This document shows positions 55,631 through 62,694 of a stretch of 64,000 nucleotides of DNA, in pieces; positions within the stretch are counted from its first letter, which is position 1; every line of letters starts with the position of its first letter. Location of the stretch: assembly GCA_947465395.1 (NCBI GenBank), contig CANIAL010000008.1, positions 1 through 64,000 on the forward strand. Reading direction: 5' to 3'. The translations under genes were made by a program, and so were the position numbers. Origin of the DNA: Alphaproteobacteria bacterium (GTDB taxonomy: Bacteria; Pseudomonadota; Alphaproteobacteria; Micropepsales; Micropepsaceae). Below the pieces are notes generated by a model, which worked only from the letters and a program-made list of their open reading frames with translations, ran no database searches and was not told where the DNA came from.

Positions 55631-56900
55631 AAAAGCTTTGGCGCCGGTGTTGGCCGAGATCGAATCCCGCCGGGACGAGCTCACGGCGCTGACGCAGGAC
55701 CTGATCCGTTTTCCCACCATCAATCCGCCGGGCGAAGCCTATACGCCTTGCGCCGAATATCTCGGCCAGCGTTTGGCCAGGCGCGGCTTCAAGGTCGAAT
55801 ATGTGCGCGCCGAAGGCGCGCCGGGCGACAGTGACAAATATCCCCGCACCAACGTGATTGCCCGGCGCGAAGGCGTGCGGCCCGGCCCTTGCGTGCATTT
55901 CAACGGCCATCTGGACGTGGTGCAGGTGGGTGCGGGCTGGACGGTGGACCCGTTCGCAGGCGTGGTGAAAGACGGCAAGGTCTATGGCCGCGGCGCCTGC
56001 GACATGAAGGGCGGGCTGGCATCCGCCGTGGTGGCGATGGAAGCGTTGCTGGATAGCGGCATGGCCCTGCCCGGCGCCATCGAGATTTCCGGCACGGTGG
56101 ACGAGGAATCTGGCGGCTATGGCGGCGTCGCGTATCTGGCCGAGCGCGGCTGGTTTTCAAAGCCGCGCGTGGACCATGTCATCATTCCTGAACCGCTGAA
56201 TGTGGACCGGGTCTGCATTGGCCATCGCGGCGTCTGGTGGGCGGAGATCGAGACACTGGGCCGCCAGGCGCATGGCTCCATGCCGTTCCTGGGCGACAGC
56301 GCCATCCGCCACATGAGCGCGGTCTTGGAAAAATTCGAACGCCAGCTTTATCCGGCGCTGGCCTCGCGCCATTCCGACATGCCGGTGGTGCCGGAAGGCG
56401 CGCGCCAGTCCACCATGAACATCAATGCCGTGCATGGCGGGCAGGAAGAAGGCTTTACCGGCCTGCCCGCGCCCTGCGTGGCCGATAGTTGCCGCATCGT
56501 GATCGACCGGCGCTTCTTGATCGAGGAAAAGCTGGCGCAAGTCGAAGGCGAAGTGAAAGCCATCCTGGAAGGGCTCAAGCGCGACCGGCCCGGCTTTGGC
56601 TACAAGCTGCGCGAGCTGTTCCATGTCGAGCCGACAATGGCCGATCCAGAGGGCCCCGTGGCCAGCGCCACCGCCAGCGCGGTGGAAAAAATCCTGGGTC
56701 GCAAGGCGCAGATTGTCTGCTCCCCTGGTACCTATGACCAGAAACATGTGGACCGCATCGGACGACTGAAGGAATGCATCGCCTATGGCCCGGGCGTACT
56801 TGACCTGGCGCACCAGCCCGATGAATGGGTGGGCATCCAGGACATGGTGGATTCAGCCAAGGTGATGGCAGTTGCCGCGGTGGATCTGCTGACGCGCTAG
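55611..56900 (+). CDS. M20 family metallopeptidase/deacylase (ArgE/DapE type)
   Basis: 429 residues. Metal ligands H100 and D102 in HFNGHLDVVQ, bridging D131 in GRGACDMKGG, catalytic base and ligand E165/E166 in TVDEESGG; the lid domain includes AHGSMPFLGDSAI. The family hydrolyses N-acyl amino acids such as N-acetylornithine or N-succinyl-diaminopimelate. In this operon it is likely to deacylate an imported or intermediate compound. Its end overlaps the convergent next gene by four bases. Confidence 0.92.
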   Translation: MVDAASEKALAPVLAEIESRRDELTALTQDLIRFPTINPPGEAYTPCAEYLGQRLARRGFKVEYVRAEGAPGDSDKYPRTNVIARREGVRPGPCVHFNGHLDVVQVGAGWTVDPFAGVVKDGKVYGRGACDMKGGLASAVVAMEALLDSGMALPGAIEISGTVDEESGGYGGVAYLAERGWFSKPRVDHVIIPEPLNVDRVCIGHRGVWWAEIETLGRQAHGSMPFLGDSAIRHMSAVLEKFERQLYPALASRHSDMPVVPEGARQSTMNINAVHGGQEEGFTGLPAPCVADSCRIVIDRRFLIEEKLAQVEGEVKAILEGLKRDRPGFGYKLRELFHVEPTMADPEGPVASATASAVEKILGRKAQIVCSPGTYDQKHVDRIGRLKECIAYGPGVLDLAHQPDEWVGIQDMVDSAKVMAVAAVDLLTR

Positions 56901-57688
56901 TGGCGGCGCGCCAGGCTGAAGCCGACCTTGTCGTCCATCCAGCGCGCCGAAATGGCCGACGCCACCGAGACGATAGCCCCGAACAACAGCGCGAAGGCGG
57001 TCCACAAGGTCACCATGGCTGCCGCTTTCCGCAGATTTTCCAATGCATCGCGGAAATGGATTTCGCCATTGCTGACGCGGGTCAGGGCGCTGGCGCTGGA
57101 CAATCCGGTATCGCGGGACACCAAGTCGGCGATCGCCATGCGGTCATCGCCGGCCAGCGGCTCGCGGCCGGTCACCAGCAGGATGCGCGAGGCCTGCGCC
57201 TTGTCCGCGATCACAACCGGGTTGTTGGGGGCGCCCCGGAACATGGAATCCACCCAGTAATTGGAAATACCGGCATTGCCCATGCGCGCCGCGCCGCTTG
57301 ATGCGGACATGGTAGGCACGGTGGCGGCCAGCAACAGCCCCGCCACCACCGCCAGCGACCACATCACAAAGCCGTGCGCGGCGGCGCGGAATTCTTCTTC
57401 CTTGGAGGTTTCCACTTCCGGCCCGATCAGGCGGCCCACCAGATAGCCGCCAACCGCAAAACCAAATGCCTGGGACGCGAAGAAATAGATGGCTCCCAAG
57501 GACAACATGACAGCCGGCGAGGTTCCGCGCGCGGCCATGGAAAGCCCGACGCCGCCGCCCAGGGCAAGAAGGAAAAAGCTGGTGGCAATGGCAGCCACGG
57601 CGCCCGCAGAGCAGATGCCCCAACTCAACCCGGCGCGGTCATTGGCGATGATGGTTGCGCTGTCTTCGGTCAAAACCGTGGTGGACAT
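56897..57688 (-). CDS. Uncharacterised four-TM membrane protein
   Basis: 263 residues from the ATG at 57688 (MSTTVLTEDSATIIANDRAG). Hydrophobic segments at about 20-50, 58-85, 108-130 and a C-terminal one at about 230-252, with a polar domain (about 130-225) between the third and fourth. Glycine-rich first helices (FFLLALGGGVGLSMAARG) resemble small YrzE-like or PhnA-type membrane proteins, but no firm family assignment is possible. Confidence 0.7.
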   Translation of the reverse strand: MSTTVLTEDSATIIANDRAGLSWGICSAGAVAAIATSFFLLALGGGVGLSMAARGTSPAVMLSLGAIYFFASQAFGFAVGGYLVGRLIGPEVETSKEEEFRAAAHGFVMWSLAVVAGLLLAATVPTMSASSGAARMGNAGISNYWVDSMFRGAPNNPVVIADKAQASRILLVTGREPLAGDDRMAIADLVSRDTGLSSASALTRVSNGEIHFRDALENLRKAAAMVTLWTAFALLFGAIVSVASAISARWMDDKVGFSLARRH

Positions 57689-57765
57689 GTCAAACCCCCA
57701 GATTGCTTCATCCCGAAAACCCGCCCTGGCCTGTTTGGTTCCTTTTTCTTGCCGCCCCCGCAACC

Positions 57766-57801
57766 CTCCCCGCCGCTTGGCGTTAAAGGACGAAAGGGGA
57801 G
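57766..57801 (+). promoter_or_regulatory. Possible hairpin sequestering the small-protein ribosome binding site
   Basis: CTCCCC (57766-57771) is complementary to GGGGAG (57796-57801), which contains the Shine-Dalgarno; the short dyad GCC-gctt-GGC lies between. The block CCCTCCCCGCCGC also resembles the left arm of the dispersed repeat. Confidence 0.3.
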
Positions 57802-57807
57802 AACTCC

Positions 57808-57888
57808 ATGCGATCCGGATGTTTGTGGCTGTTGGGTGCGCCGATCCCGCTGATCATCATTCTTTGGTTGATAACCGGGCACGCTTGA
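57808..57888 (+). CDS. 26-residue small membrane protein
   Basis: Read directly: MRSGCLWLLGAPIPLIII followed by LWLITGHA. A strong AAAGGGGAG stands six bases before the ATG. The G-C-L-W-L-L-G-x-P-I-P pattern recalls a short peptide seen in other bacteria, but I cannot name a family. A predicted hairpin covers its ribosome binding site (57766-57801). Confidence 0.5.
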   Translation: MRSGCLWLLGAPIPLIIILWLITGHA

Positions 57889-57976
57889 TGTGTCGGCGGC
57901 GTTCACTGCCGCCATTACCACGTAGCGCATCACGAACGCCGTCCACGAGGAAAGGTGTTCGCGGACATGCCGCGCC

Positions 57977-59347
57977 TCATCCCCTGCGAGCGGCTAACGG
58001 CCAGTCCTTGACCAGGTACAGGCCTGCCGCGATCACCGACAGGTCCAGCACGTAAAGATAGCGATAGTCACACGCCACCGACAGGAAGTAATAGCTCAAG
58101 CAATAAGCAAATGCGCCCAGCAGCAAGCCCATGATGGCGAAATCGGCGGCCTCCCGCCGCCGGTACAAAAGCAGCAGGCAGACAAGCCCGCCTAGCGCGA
58201 ACAACGGATGGGAAAACAGCGGCGTTCCCAGCAACTTTCTTCCGTAACCCCTGTCCAGCCAGGAATCGCGGACATTGTATCGGCGCGCCAATTTCAGCTG
58301 CGATAATATATCCGGCTCCCCGTTCACGCCTACCACGAATGCAACGCATTCCTGGGGATGAAGCGAAAGTGCGACCCATTCAAAATCCGTCAACCGGACC
58401 TTGAGATAGGTGAGAGGGTTGGAAGAAACCGCGGCGCGCCATATCTGGCCCACTGCTCCTGCCTTGCCATTGGCAAGGGACAGGAACTGCTCATTATCAA
58501 TCAGCGCGTCCTGTGATAGCGGCGCATAAAGCGCGGCCGACCGGGTCTGCATGAATTGCATCAGGCCGGGTGCTTCCTGCGCTTTTGGAATCGCCAGCTT
58601 GGGATCATGCTGCAGCATGCCGGCCATGTCATAGAGCTGCAGATATTCGATCTGGCGCGTCGCGCTGGTCGCATCGGAAGACCGCAACTGAAGCGCGAGA
58701 CTGAAAGTGCCCGCCAGCAAAAGCACGGCCGCTGCGAAACTCGCTGTCACGGCTGCGGATGTCCGCCAGCCTTGGGCGCAGCCGGAGATCGCCGCCAGCG
58801 CCAGAGCCGCAAAAACGCAAACCACGAAGCCGTTCTGGCGCGACAGGATCACCAGCGAGAAAAGAAAGGCCGAAGCCGCCAGCCAGCCATAACGCCGAGC
58901 AGGCTTGTTCCATGTGCTGGCGGCGCAGGCCAAGCTCGCAAAAGCCGCCAGGCAGGCATTGGCGAAAAGCACGTCCTTCCAGACAATGCCCTGATACAGA
59001 AAAAGTTGGGGCAGTGCGCAGACGACCAGCACCGCCGGCATGGCCCACCAGGAGACGCGTGGTTTCAGCCACAAAAGTCCGATCAGCGATCCGAACGCCA
59101 GCGCACTGACGGCGAGGACATAGATCCCGGCGCCAACGGAAATGGAATCCGAGACGCCCAGCATCCAGGACATCACCGCCGGATGCCAGTTGGCGTAGCG
59201 GCCGTTGCGGCCCTCCAGCAGCTGCAAAATGGAATCGTAGGAAAGATGCCCTGGCAGGTTGGCGGCCAGCATGGCCATGAACCCCGCCATCAGGATCGCT
59301 GTTGCAGCGATCTGCGCAGACGGCAATCCCTTGTGTCTTCCGATCAT
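57977..59347 (-). CDS. Polytopic membrane protein, probably GT-C-like glycosyltransferase
   Basis: 456 residues, about 11 TM helices. The first periplasmic loop holds LSYDSILQLLEGRNGRYANW followed by HPAVMSWML. An acidic residue in the first loop is a hallmark of GT-C enzymes, but the exact family is not recognised. A long soluble segment (about 230-350) lies between helices. There is no lipid-sugar gene nearby to confirm the role. Confidence 0.65.
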   Translation of the reverse strand: MIGRHKGLPSAQIAATAILMAGFMAMLAANLPGHLSYDSILQLLEGRNGRYANWHPAVMSWMLGVSDSISVGAGIYVLAVSALAFGSLIGLLWLKPRVSWWAMPAVLVVCALPQLFLYQGIVWKDVLFANACLAAFASLACAASTWNKPARRYGWLAASAFLFSLVILSRQNGFVVCVFAALALAAISGCAQGWRTSAAVTASFAAAVLLLAGTFSLALQLRSSDATSATRQIEYLQLYDMAGMLQHDPKLAIPKAQEAPGLMQFMQTRSAALYAPLSQDALIDNEQFLSLANGKAGAVGQIWRAAVSSNPLTYLKVRLTDFEWVALSLHPQECVAFVVGVNGEPDILSQLKLARRYNVRDSWLDRGYGRKLLGTPLFSHPLFALGGLVCLLLLYRRREAADFAIMGLLLGAFAYCLSYYFLSVACDYRYLYVLDLSVIAAGLYLVKDWPLAARRG

Positions 59348-59426
59348 GCTTTACCTGTAGCGCGACAGGGCCCCGCGCCGCATAGCGGCGCAAAAAATTG
59401 AATCGATCCCTGTGCGCCTTCAAACA

Positions 59427-59458
59427 ATTTCTTCAATCGCCTTGGCGATTGAAGAAAT
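59427..59458 (-). terminator. Hairpin directly after tRNA-Val
   Basis: ATTTCTTCAATCGCC-tt-GGCGATTGAAGAAAT, a 15-base perfect stem that starts at the tRNA CCA end. Followed on the minus strand by TGTTTG, a weak T tract. Confidence 0.65.
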
Positions 59459-59532
59459 GGTGGGCGCGACAGGGATCGAACCTGTGACCCCTTCCATGTC
59501 AAGGAAGTGCTCTCCCGCTGAGCTACGCGCCC
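59458..59532 (-). tRNA. tRNA-Val (anticodon GAC)
   Basis: 75 bases with encoded CCA. Acceptor stem GGGCGCG/CGCGCCC, D-arm GCTC-AGCGGGA-GAGC, anticodon arm CTTCC-TTGACAT-GGAAG with GAC at positions 34-36, variable loop GGGTC, T-arm ACAGG-TTCGATC-CCTGT. Confidence 0.97.
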
Positions 59533-59591
59533 CACCTGCAGACGGCATTTCTGCCCGCTCGGGGCGCTTTCATAACCGCCCGCTGGCCCAA

Positions 59592-59633
59592 AGAAAAGCG
59601 GCCTCAAAACCGGCCCAAAAGGCGCTTTTTTGC
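59592..59633 (-). terminator. Terminator of cpdR
   Basis: AAAAGCG(C)C ... GGCCGCTTTTCTTT on the minus strand (one bulge), about 15 bases after the cpdR stop; the plus strand also ends in six T residues. Confidence 0.65.
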
Positions 59634-59645
59634 CCCCGAAAACCC

Positions 59646-60008
59646 TCAGGCGGCAGCCAGCATGCGCTCCACCTCGGCCACGATCTCGCGCAGGTGGAAG
59701 GGCTTGGACAGGATCTTGGCCTGTTTGGGCGCACCCGAGGACGGGTGCAAAGCCACGGCGGCAAAGCCGGTGATGAACATGATCTTGAGGGCGGCGTTCA
59801 TTTCGGCGGCCCGTTTGGCCAGCTCGATCCCGTCCATGCCCGGCATCACGATGTCAGTCAGAAGCAGGTCGAAGCTGAAGCCCTTGATGCATTCATAGGC
59901 ATCCGCCCCGTCCCCGAAATCGGTCACGGCATGGCCGGCGCGCACCAGGGCCGCCGCCAGGAACTTGCGCAGCGATTCATCGTCTTCCGCCAAAAGGATA
60001 TGCGCCAT
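59646..60008 (-). CDS. cpdR: Single-domain response regulator CpdR
   Basis: 120 residues, receiver domain only: MAHILLAEDDESLRKFLAAA, phosphoacceptor D52 in LLLTDIVMPGMDGIELAKRA, IMFITGFAAVAL, conserved lysine in ILSKPFHLREIV. This sequence pattern is characteristic of CpdR, which in Caulobacter, when unphosphorylated, primes ClpXP for cell-cycle proteolysis (CtrA, PdeA). The gene pairs with a divergent N-formylglutamate amidohydrolase. Confidence 0.93.
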   Translation of the reverse strand: MAHILLAEDDESLRKFLAAALVRAGHAVTDFGDGADAYECIKGFSFDLLLTDIVMPGMDGIELAKRAAEMNAALKIMFITGFAAVALHPSSGAPKQAKILSKPFHLREIVAEVERMLAAA

Positions 60009-60137
60009 AAGCCCCTGATTATTGAAGGAACAGCCTGCCCGCCCCCAATAAAGCCTATAAACCCGGACCGGTAAACGGCCCCTCGCATGGCTGGTTAAGG
60101 GCTTGGGGCGCGTCCCCGGGCATGGCAGATTGGCACC

Positions 60138-61043
60138 ATGGCCTTGCCCCCCGAACCGGCACCTATTGCTGACAGCGCCCTGGCGCTGCTTCTGGCGGAA
60201 CCCTTCCGCATCACCCGCCCGGCGCGCCAGACCCTGCCTTTCATTTTCGCCTCCCCCCATTCGGGGCGGCTCTATCCCCATGGCCTGATCGCCGCCAGCG
60301 CGCTGTCGCCGCTGATGTTGCGCCGTTCGGAAGACGCCTTTGTGGACGAACTGTTTTCCAGCGTCACGGCGCTGGGCGCGCCGATGATTTCGGCGCGTTT
60401 TCCCCGCGCCTATTGCGATGTGAACCGGGCGCAAAGCGAACTGGATGCCGGCATGTTCGCAGGCCCCCTGAACATGGTGGTAGACGCGCCGTCCCCCCGT
60501 GTGCAGGCAGGCCTTGGCGTCATTCCCCGCATCGTGCGCGATGGCGCGGAAATCTACCGCCGCAAGCTGGCGCCCGCCGAAGCCGAATTCCGTTTGGCCC
60601 ATTTCTGGCGGCCTTATCACGCAGCCCTGGATCTGCTGGTGGAAGAGACGCTGGCCCGTTTCGGCGTGGCAGTGCTGGTGGATTGCCATTCCATGCCATC
60701 GGCCCTGTCGGTGCCGGACATCGTGCTGGGCGACCGCTATGGCGCATCCGCCGCACCGATGGTGACGCAATGGACGGAAGCGGCCTTTTCCGGTTTCAGC
60801 ATGGCGCGCAACGCGCCCTATGCCGGCGGCTATACAACGGTGCGCCATGGCCGCCCTGACCGGCGCTGTCACGCGCTGCAGGCAGAAGTGAACCGGGCGC
60901 TGTACCTGGAAGAAGACACGATCCAGAGGAAGCCCGCTTTCGAGACCGTGCGGGCGCGCCTGGGCCAAGCGCTGGCGCAACTGGTGCGATTGGATGCCAG
61001 TGCGCTCGACACCCGCGCCACGCTCTCCCAGGCGGCGGAGTAG
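60138..61043 (+). CDS. N-formylglutamate amidohydrolase family protein (second paralogue)
   Basis: 301 residues. FIFASPHSGRLYPHG, RSEDAFVDELF, RFPRAYCDVNRAQSELDAGM, VLVDCHSMPS and NAPYAGGYTT are the FGase motifs with the zinc ligands (PHSG, DCHS). Longer and distinct from the copy at 26584-27336. No hut genes nearby. Divergent from cpdR. Confidence 0.92.
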   Translation: MALPPEPAPIADSALALLLAEPFRITRPARQTLPFIFASPHSGRLYPHGLIAASALSPLMLRRSEDAFVDELFSSVTALGAPMISARFPRAYCDVNRAQSELDAGMFAGPLNMVVDAPSPRVQAGLGVIPRIVRDGAEIYRRKLAPAEAEFRLAHFWRPYHAALDLLVEETLARFGVAVLVDCHSMPSALSVPDIVLGDRYGASAAPMVTQWTEAAFSGFSMARNAPYAGGYTTVRHGRPDRRCHALQAEVNRALYLEEDTIQRKPAFETVRARLGQALAQLVRLDASALDTRATLSQAAE

Positions 61044-61047
61044 CCAG

Positions 61048-61073
61048 AAAAAAGGCCGCCCCGAGGGGCGGCC
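61048..61073 (-). terminator. GC hairpin with T tract on the minus strand
   Basis: GGCCGCCCC-ga-GGGGCGGCC. The A tract (seven A) lies on the left, so the T run is on the minus strand; on the plus strand AAGTTCGG follows. It may stop plus-strand transcripts only weakly. Confidence 0.5.
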
Positions 61074-61584
61074 AAGTTCGGGGAGGAAACGCCCAACTGG
61101 GGCGGACAGCTTCGCCGTACAAACATCTAGCAAATACCGCGTTGCAACAATAAAGCTGCGGAATCGCGGCTGGCAAGTGAAACTTGAGACAAGTTGCGAA
61201 AATTTTTTGTAAGGAAAGCGCCGACAACTTTGCCGCCTACCCCATTTTTGGCCCTTTTGACTGTCCTTGATGTGCAATGCAGCATTGCGGACGCATTGCT
61301 GGAGCGGCCTCTTCATCATCCTGTCGCTGCCCTGCAACAACAGATTCGCGCAGACGCGCCATCTTGCCTCCAGACAGGGAGGCAACATGTCCGCCACAGG
61401 GCCAAGACCGCGCTGGTTGAAAGCGGCTGCGGGCTTGCCGATGATGCGGACCGATGCCCAACACCCAAGCCTTCTGCAATTCCTGTTCAGCCCTCCGGCG
61501 GAGCATCCATTCGCGCGACCGCGCCTGTTCGCGCGCCGCGCCATTGCCCTGCAGCCCAGCGCCATTCCCGGCGTGGCGGCGCAT
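61074..61584. other. Intergenic region before the glycosyltransferase
   Basis: About 510 bases without a firmly supported gene. 61130-61220 is relatively AT-rich with an A/T run (AAAATTTTTTG) and could be a promoter region. A 15-base dyad GCAATG-cag-CATTGC lies at 61274-61288. From 61387 an ATG preceded by GGGAGG opens in frame with the downstream glycosyltransferase and may be its real start. Confidence 0.5.
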
Positions 61585-62604
61585 TTGAAAATCATGATCG
61601 TCACCGATGCCTGGCGGCCCCAGGTCAACGGCGTGGTGCGCACCCTGGAAGTGCTGGGCGAGGAATTGCGCGCCCTGGGCCACGACGTGCGTTTCGCAAC
61701 GCCAGAAGGCCGCATAACCGTCGGCCTTCCCACCTATCCCGAAATCCGCCTGGCGCTGTTTGCGGGGGCGGCCCTGGAAAAAGAGATGCGCGATTTCGCG
61801 CCCGATGCGGTGCATATCGCAACCGAAGGCCCATTGGGCATGGCGGCGCGGCGTCTTTGCATCCGTCACGGCATTGATTTTTCCACGTCGTTTCACACTC
61901 GCTTTGCCGAATATGTGGCGGCGCGCTTTCCCCTTTTTCCCGCCGAACTTGTCTGGCGCTGGCTGCGCTGGTTTCACGGCCCCGCCAGCGCAATGATGGT
62001 GGCGACTGAAAGCTTGAAGCGCGAGATGGCGGCCAAGGGCTTCACCAATATCCGCCTGTGGTCGCGCGGCGTGGATGTGGACCAGTTTCACCCTGTCGGC
62101 GGTGCGTCGTTGCCCGATCAAAAGCCCCTCTGGCTTTATGTGGGCCGGGTGGCGGTGGAAAAAAACATCGAGGCTTTTTTGGACCTGGACCTGCCCGGCA
62201 CCAAGATCGTGGTGGGCGACGGGCCGGACCGCGCCGTGCTGGCCGCCCGCTATCCCGCCGCGCGCTTCCTGGGCGCGCTGTCGGGTGAGGCGCTGGTTCG
62301 CGCCTATTCGGCCAGCACGGTTTTTGTCTTTCCCAGCCGCACCGACACGTTCGGGCTGGTGCTGCTGGAGGCATTGGCTTGTGGATTGACTGTTGCGGCC
62401 TATCCCGTGCCGGGGCCGCTGGACGTCTTGGGCGACGCCCCCGTGGCGGCGCTGGACGAAGATCTGGGCCGCGCCTGCCGGACGGCGCTGGCCATTGCCA
62501 ATGCCGGAGTAGCCAATCCCCGGGCCTTTGCCCTGGAACGGTCCTGGCGGGCCTGCACAGTGCAATTCCTGCGCAATATTGTGGTCGAGCCGGATCAGGT
62601 TTAG
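61585..62604 (+). CDS. Glycosyltransferase family 4 (GT-B) protein
   Basis: 339 residues from the TTG at 61585, which gives the family opening (M)KIMIVTDAWRPQVNGVVRT. An ATG at 61387 with a strong ribosome binding site would add 66 unrecognised residues. The GT-B N-domain has HIATEGPLGMAARRLC and FSTSFHTRFAEYV; the C-domain has LYVGRVAVEKNIEAFL, VGDGPDRAVLAARYP and the donor-sugar motif SRTDTFGLVLLEALACGL. Similar to alpha-mannosyl- and sulfoquinovosyl-type transferases; acceptor unknown. Confidence 0.88.
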   Translation: MKIMIVTDAWRPQVNGVVRTLEVLGEELRALGHDVRFATPEGRITVGLPTYPEIRLALFAGAALEKEMRDFAPDAVHIATEGPLGMAARRLCIRHGIDFSTSFHTRFAEYVAARFPLFPAELVWRWLRWFHGPASAMMVATESLKREMAAKGFTNIRLWSRGVDVDQFHPVGGASLPDQKPLWLYVGRVAVEKNIEAFLDLDLPGTKIVVGDGPDRAVLAARYPAARFLGALSGEALVRAYSASTVFVFPSRTDTFGLVLLEALACGLTVAAYPVPGPLDVLGDAPVAALDEDLGRACRTALAIANAGVANPRAFALERSWRACTVQFLRNIVVEPDQV

Positions 62605-62694
62605 GCCCGTTTTGGGGGCTTTTGGGGGCCGGACCCTTATGCCGGGGCCGGGACTGCGCTAGAAACACTGGTAAATCCGCAGGTTTCAGCCGCC

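Noticed and set aside
59458-59532. tRNA-Val as a possible integration site
   Set aside because: No copy of the tRNA 3' end was noticed elsewhere in the window and no mobile genes flank it.
59646-61733. 695-codon minus-strand frame that ends in a receiver domain
   Set aside because: Only the last 120 codons (CpdR) are real; the rest is antisense to the amidohydrolase gene. Not a fusion protein.
61237-62565. Minus-strand frame opposite the glycosyltransferase
   Set aside because: Shadow frame without motifs, despite the minus-strand T tract at the 61048-61073 hairpin.
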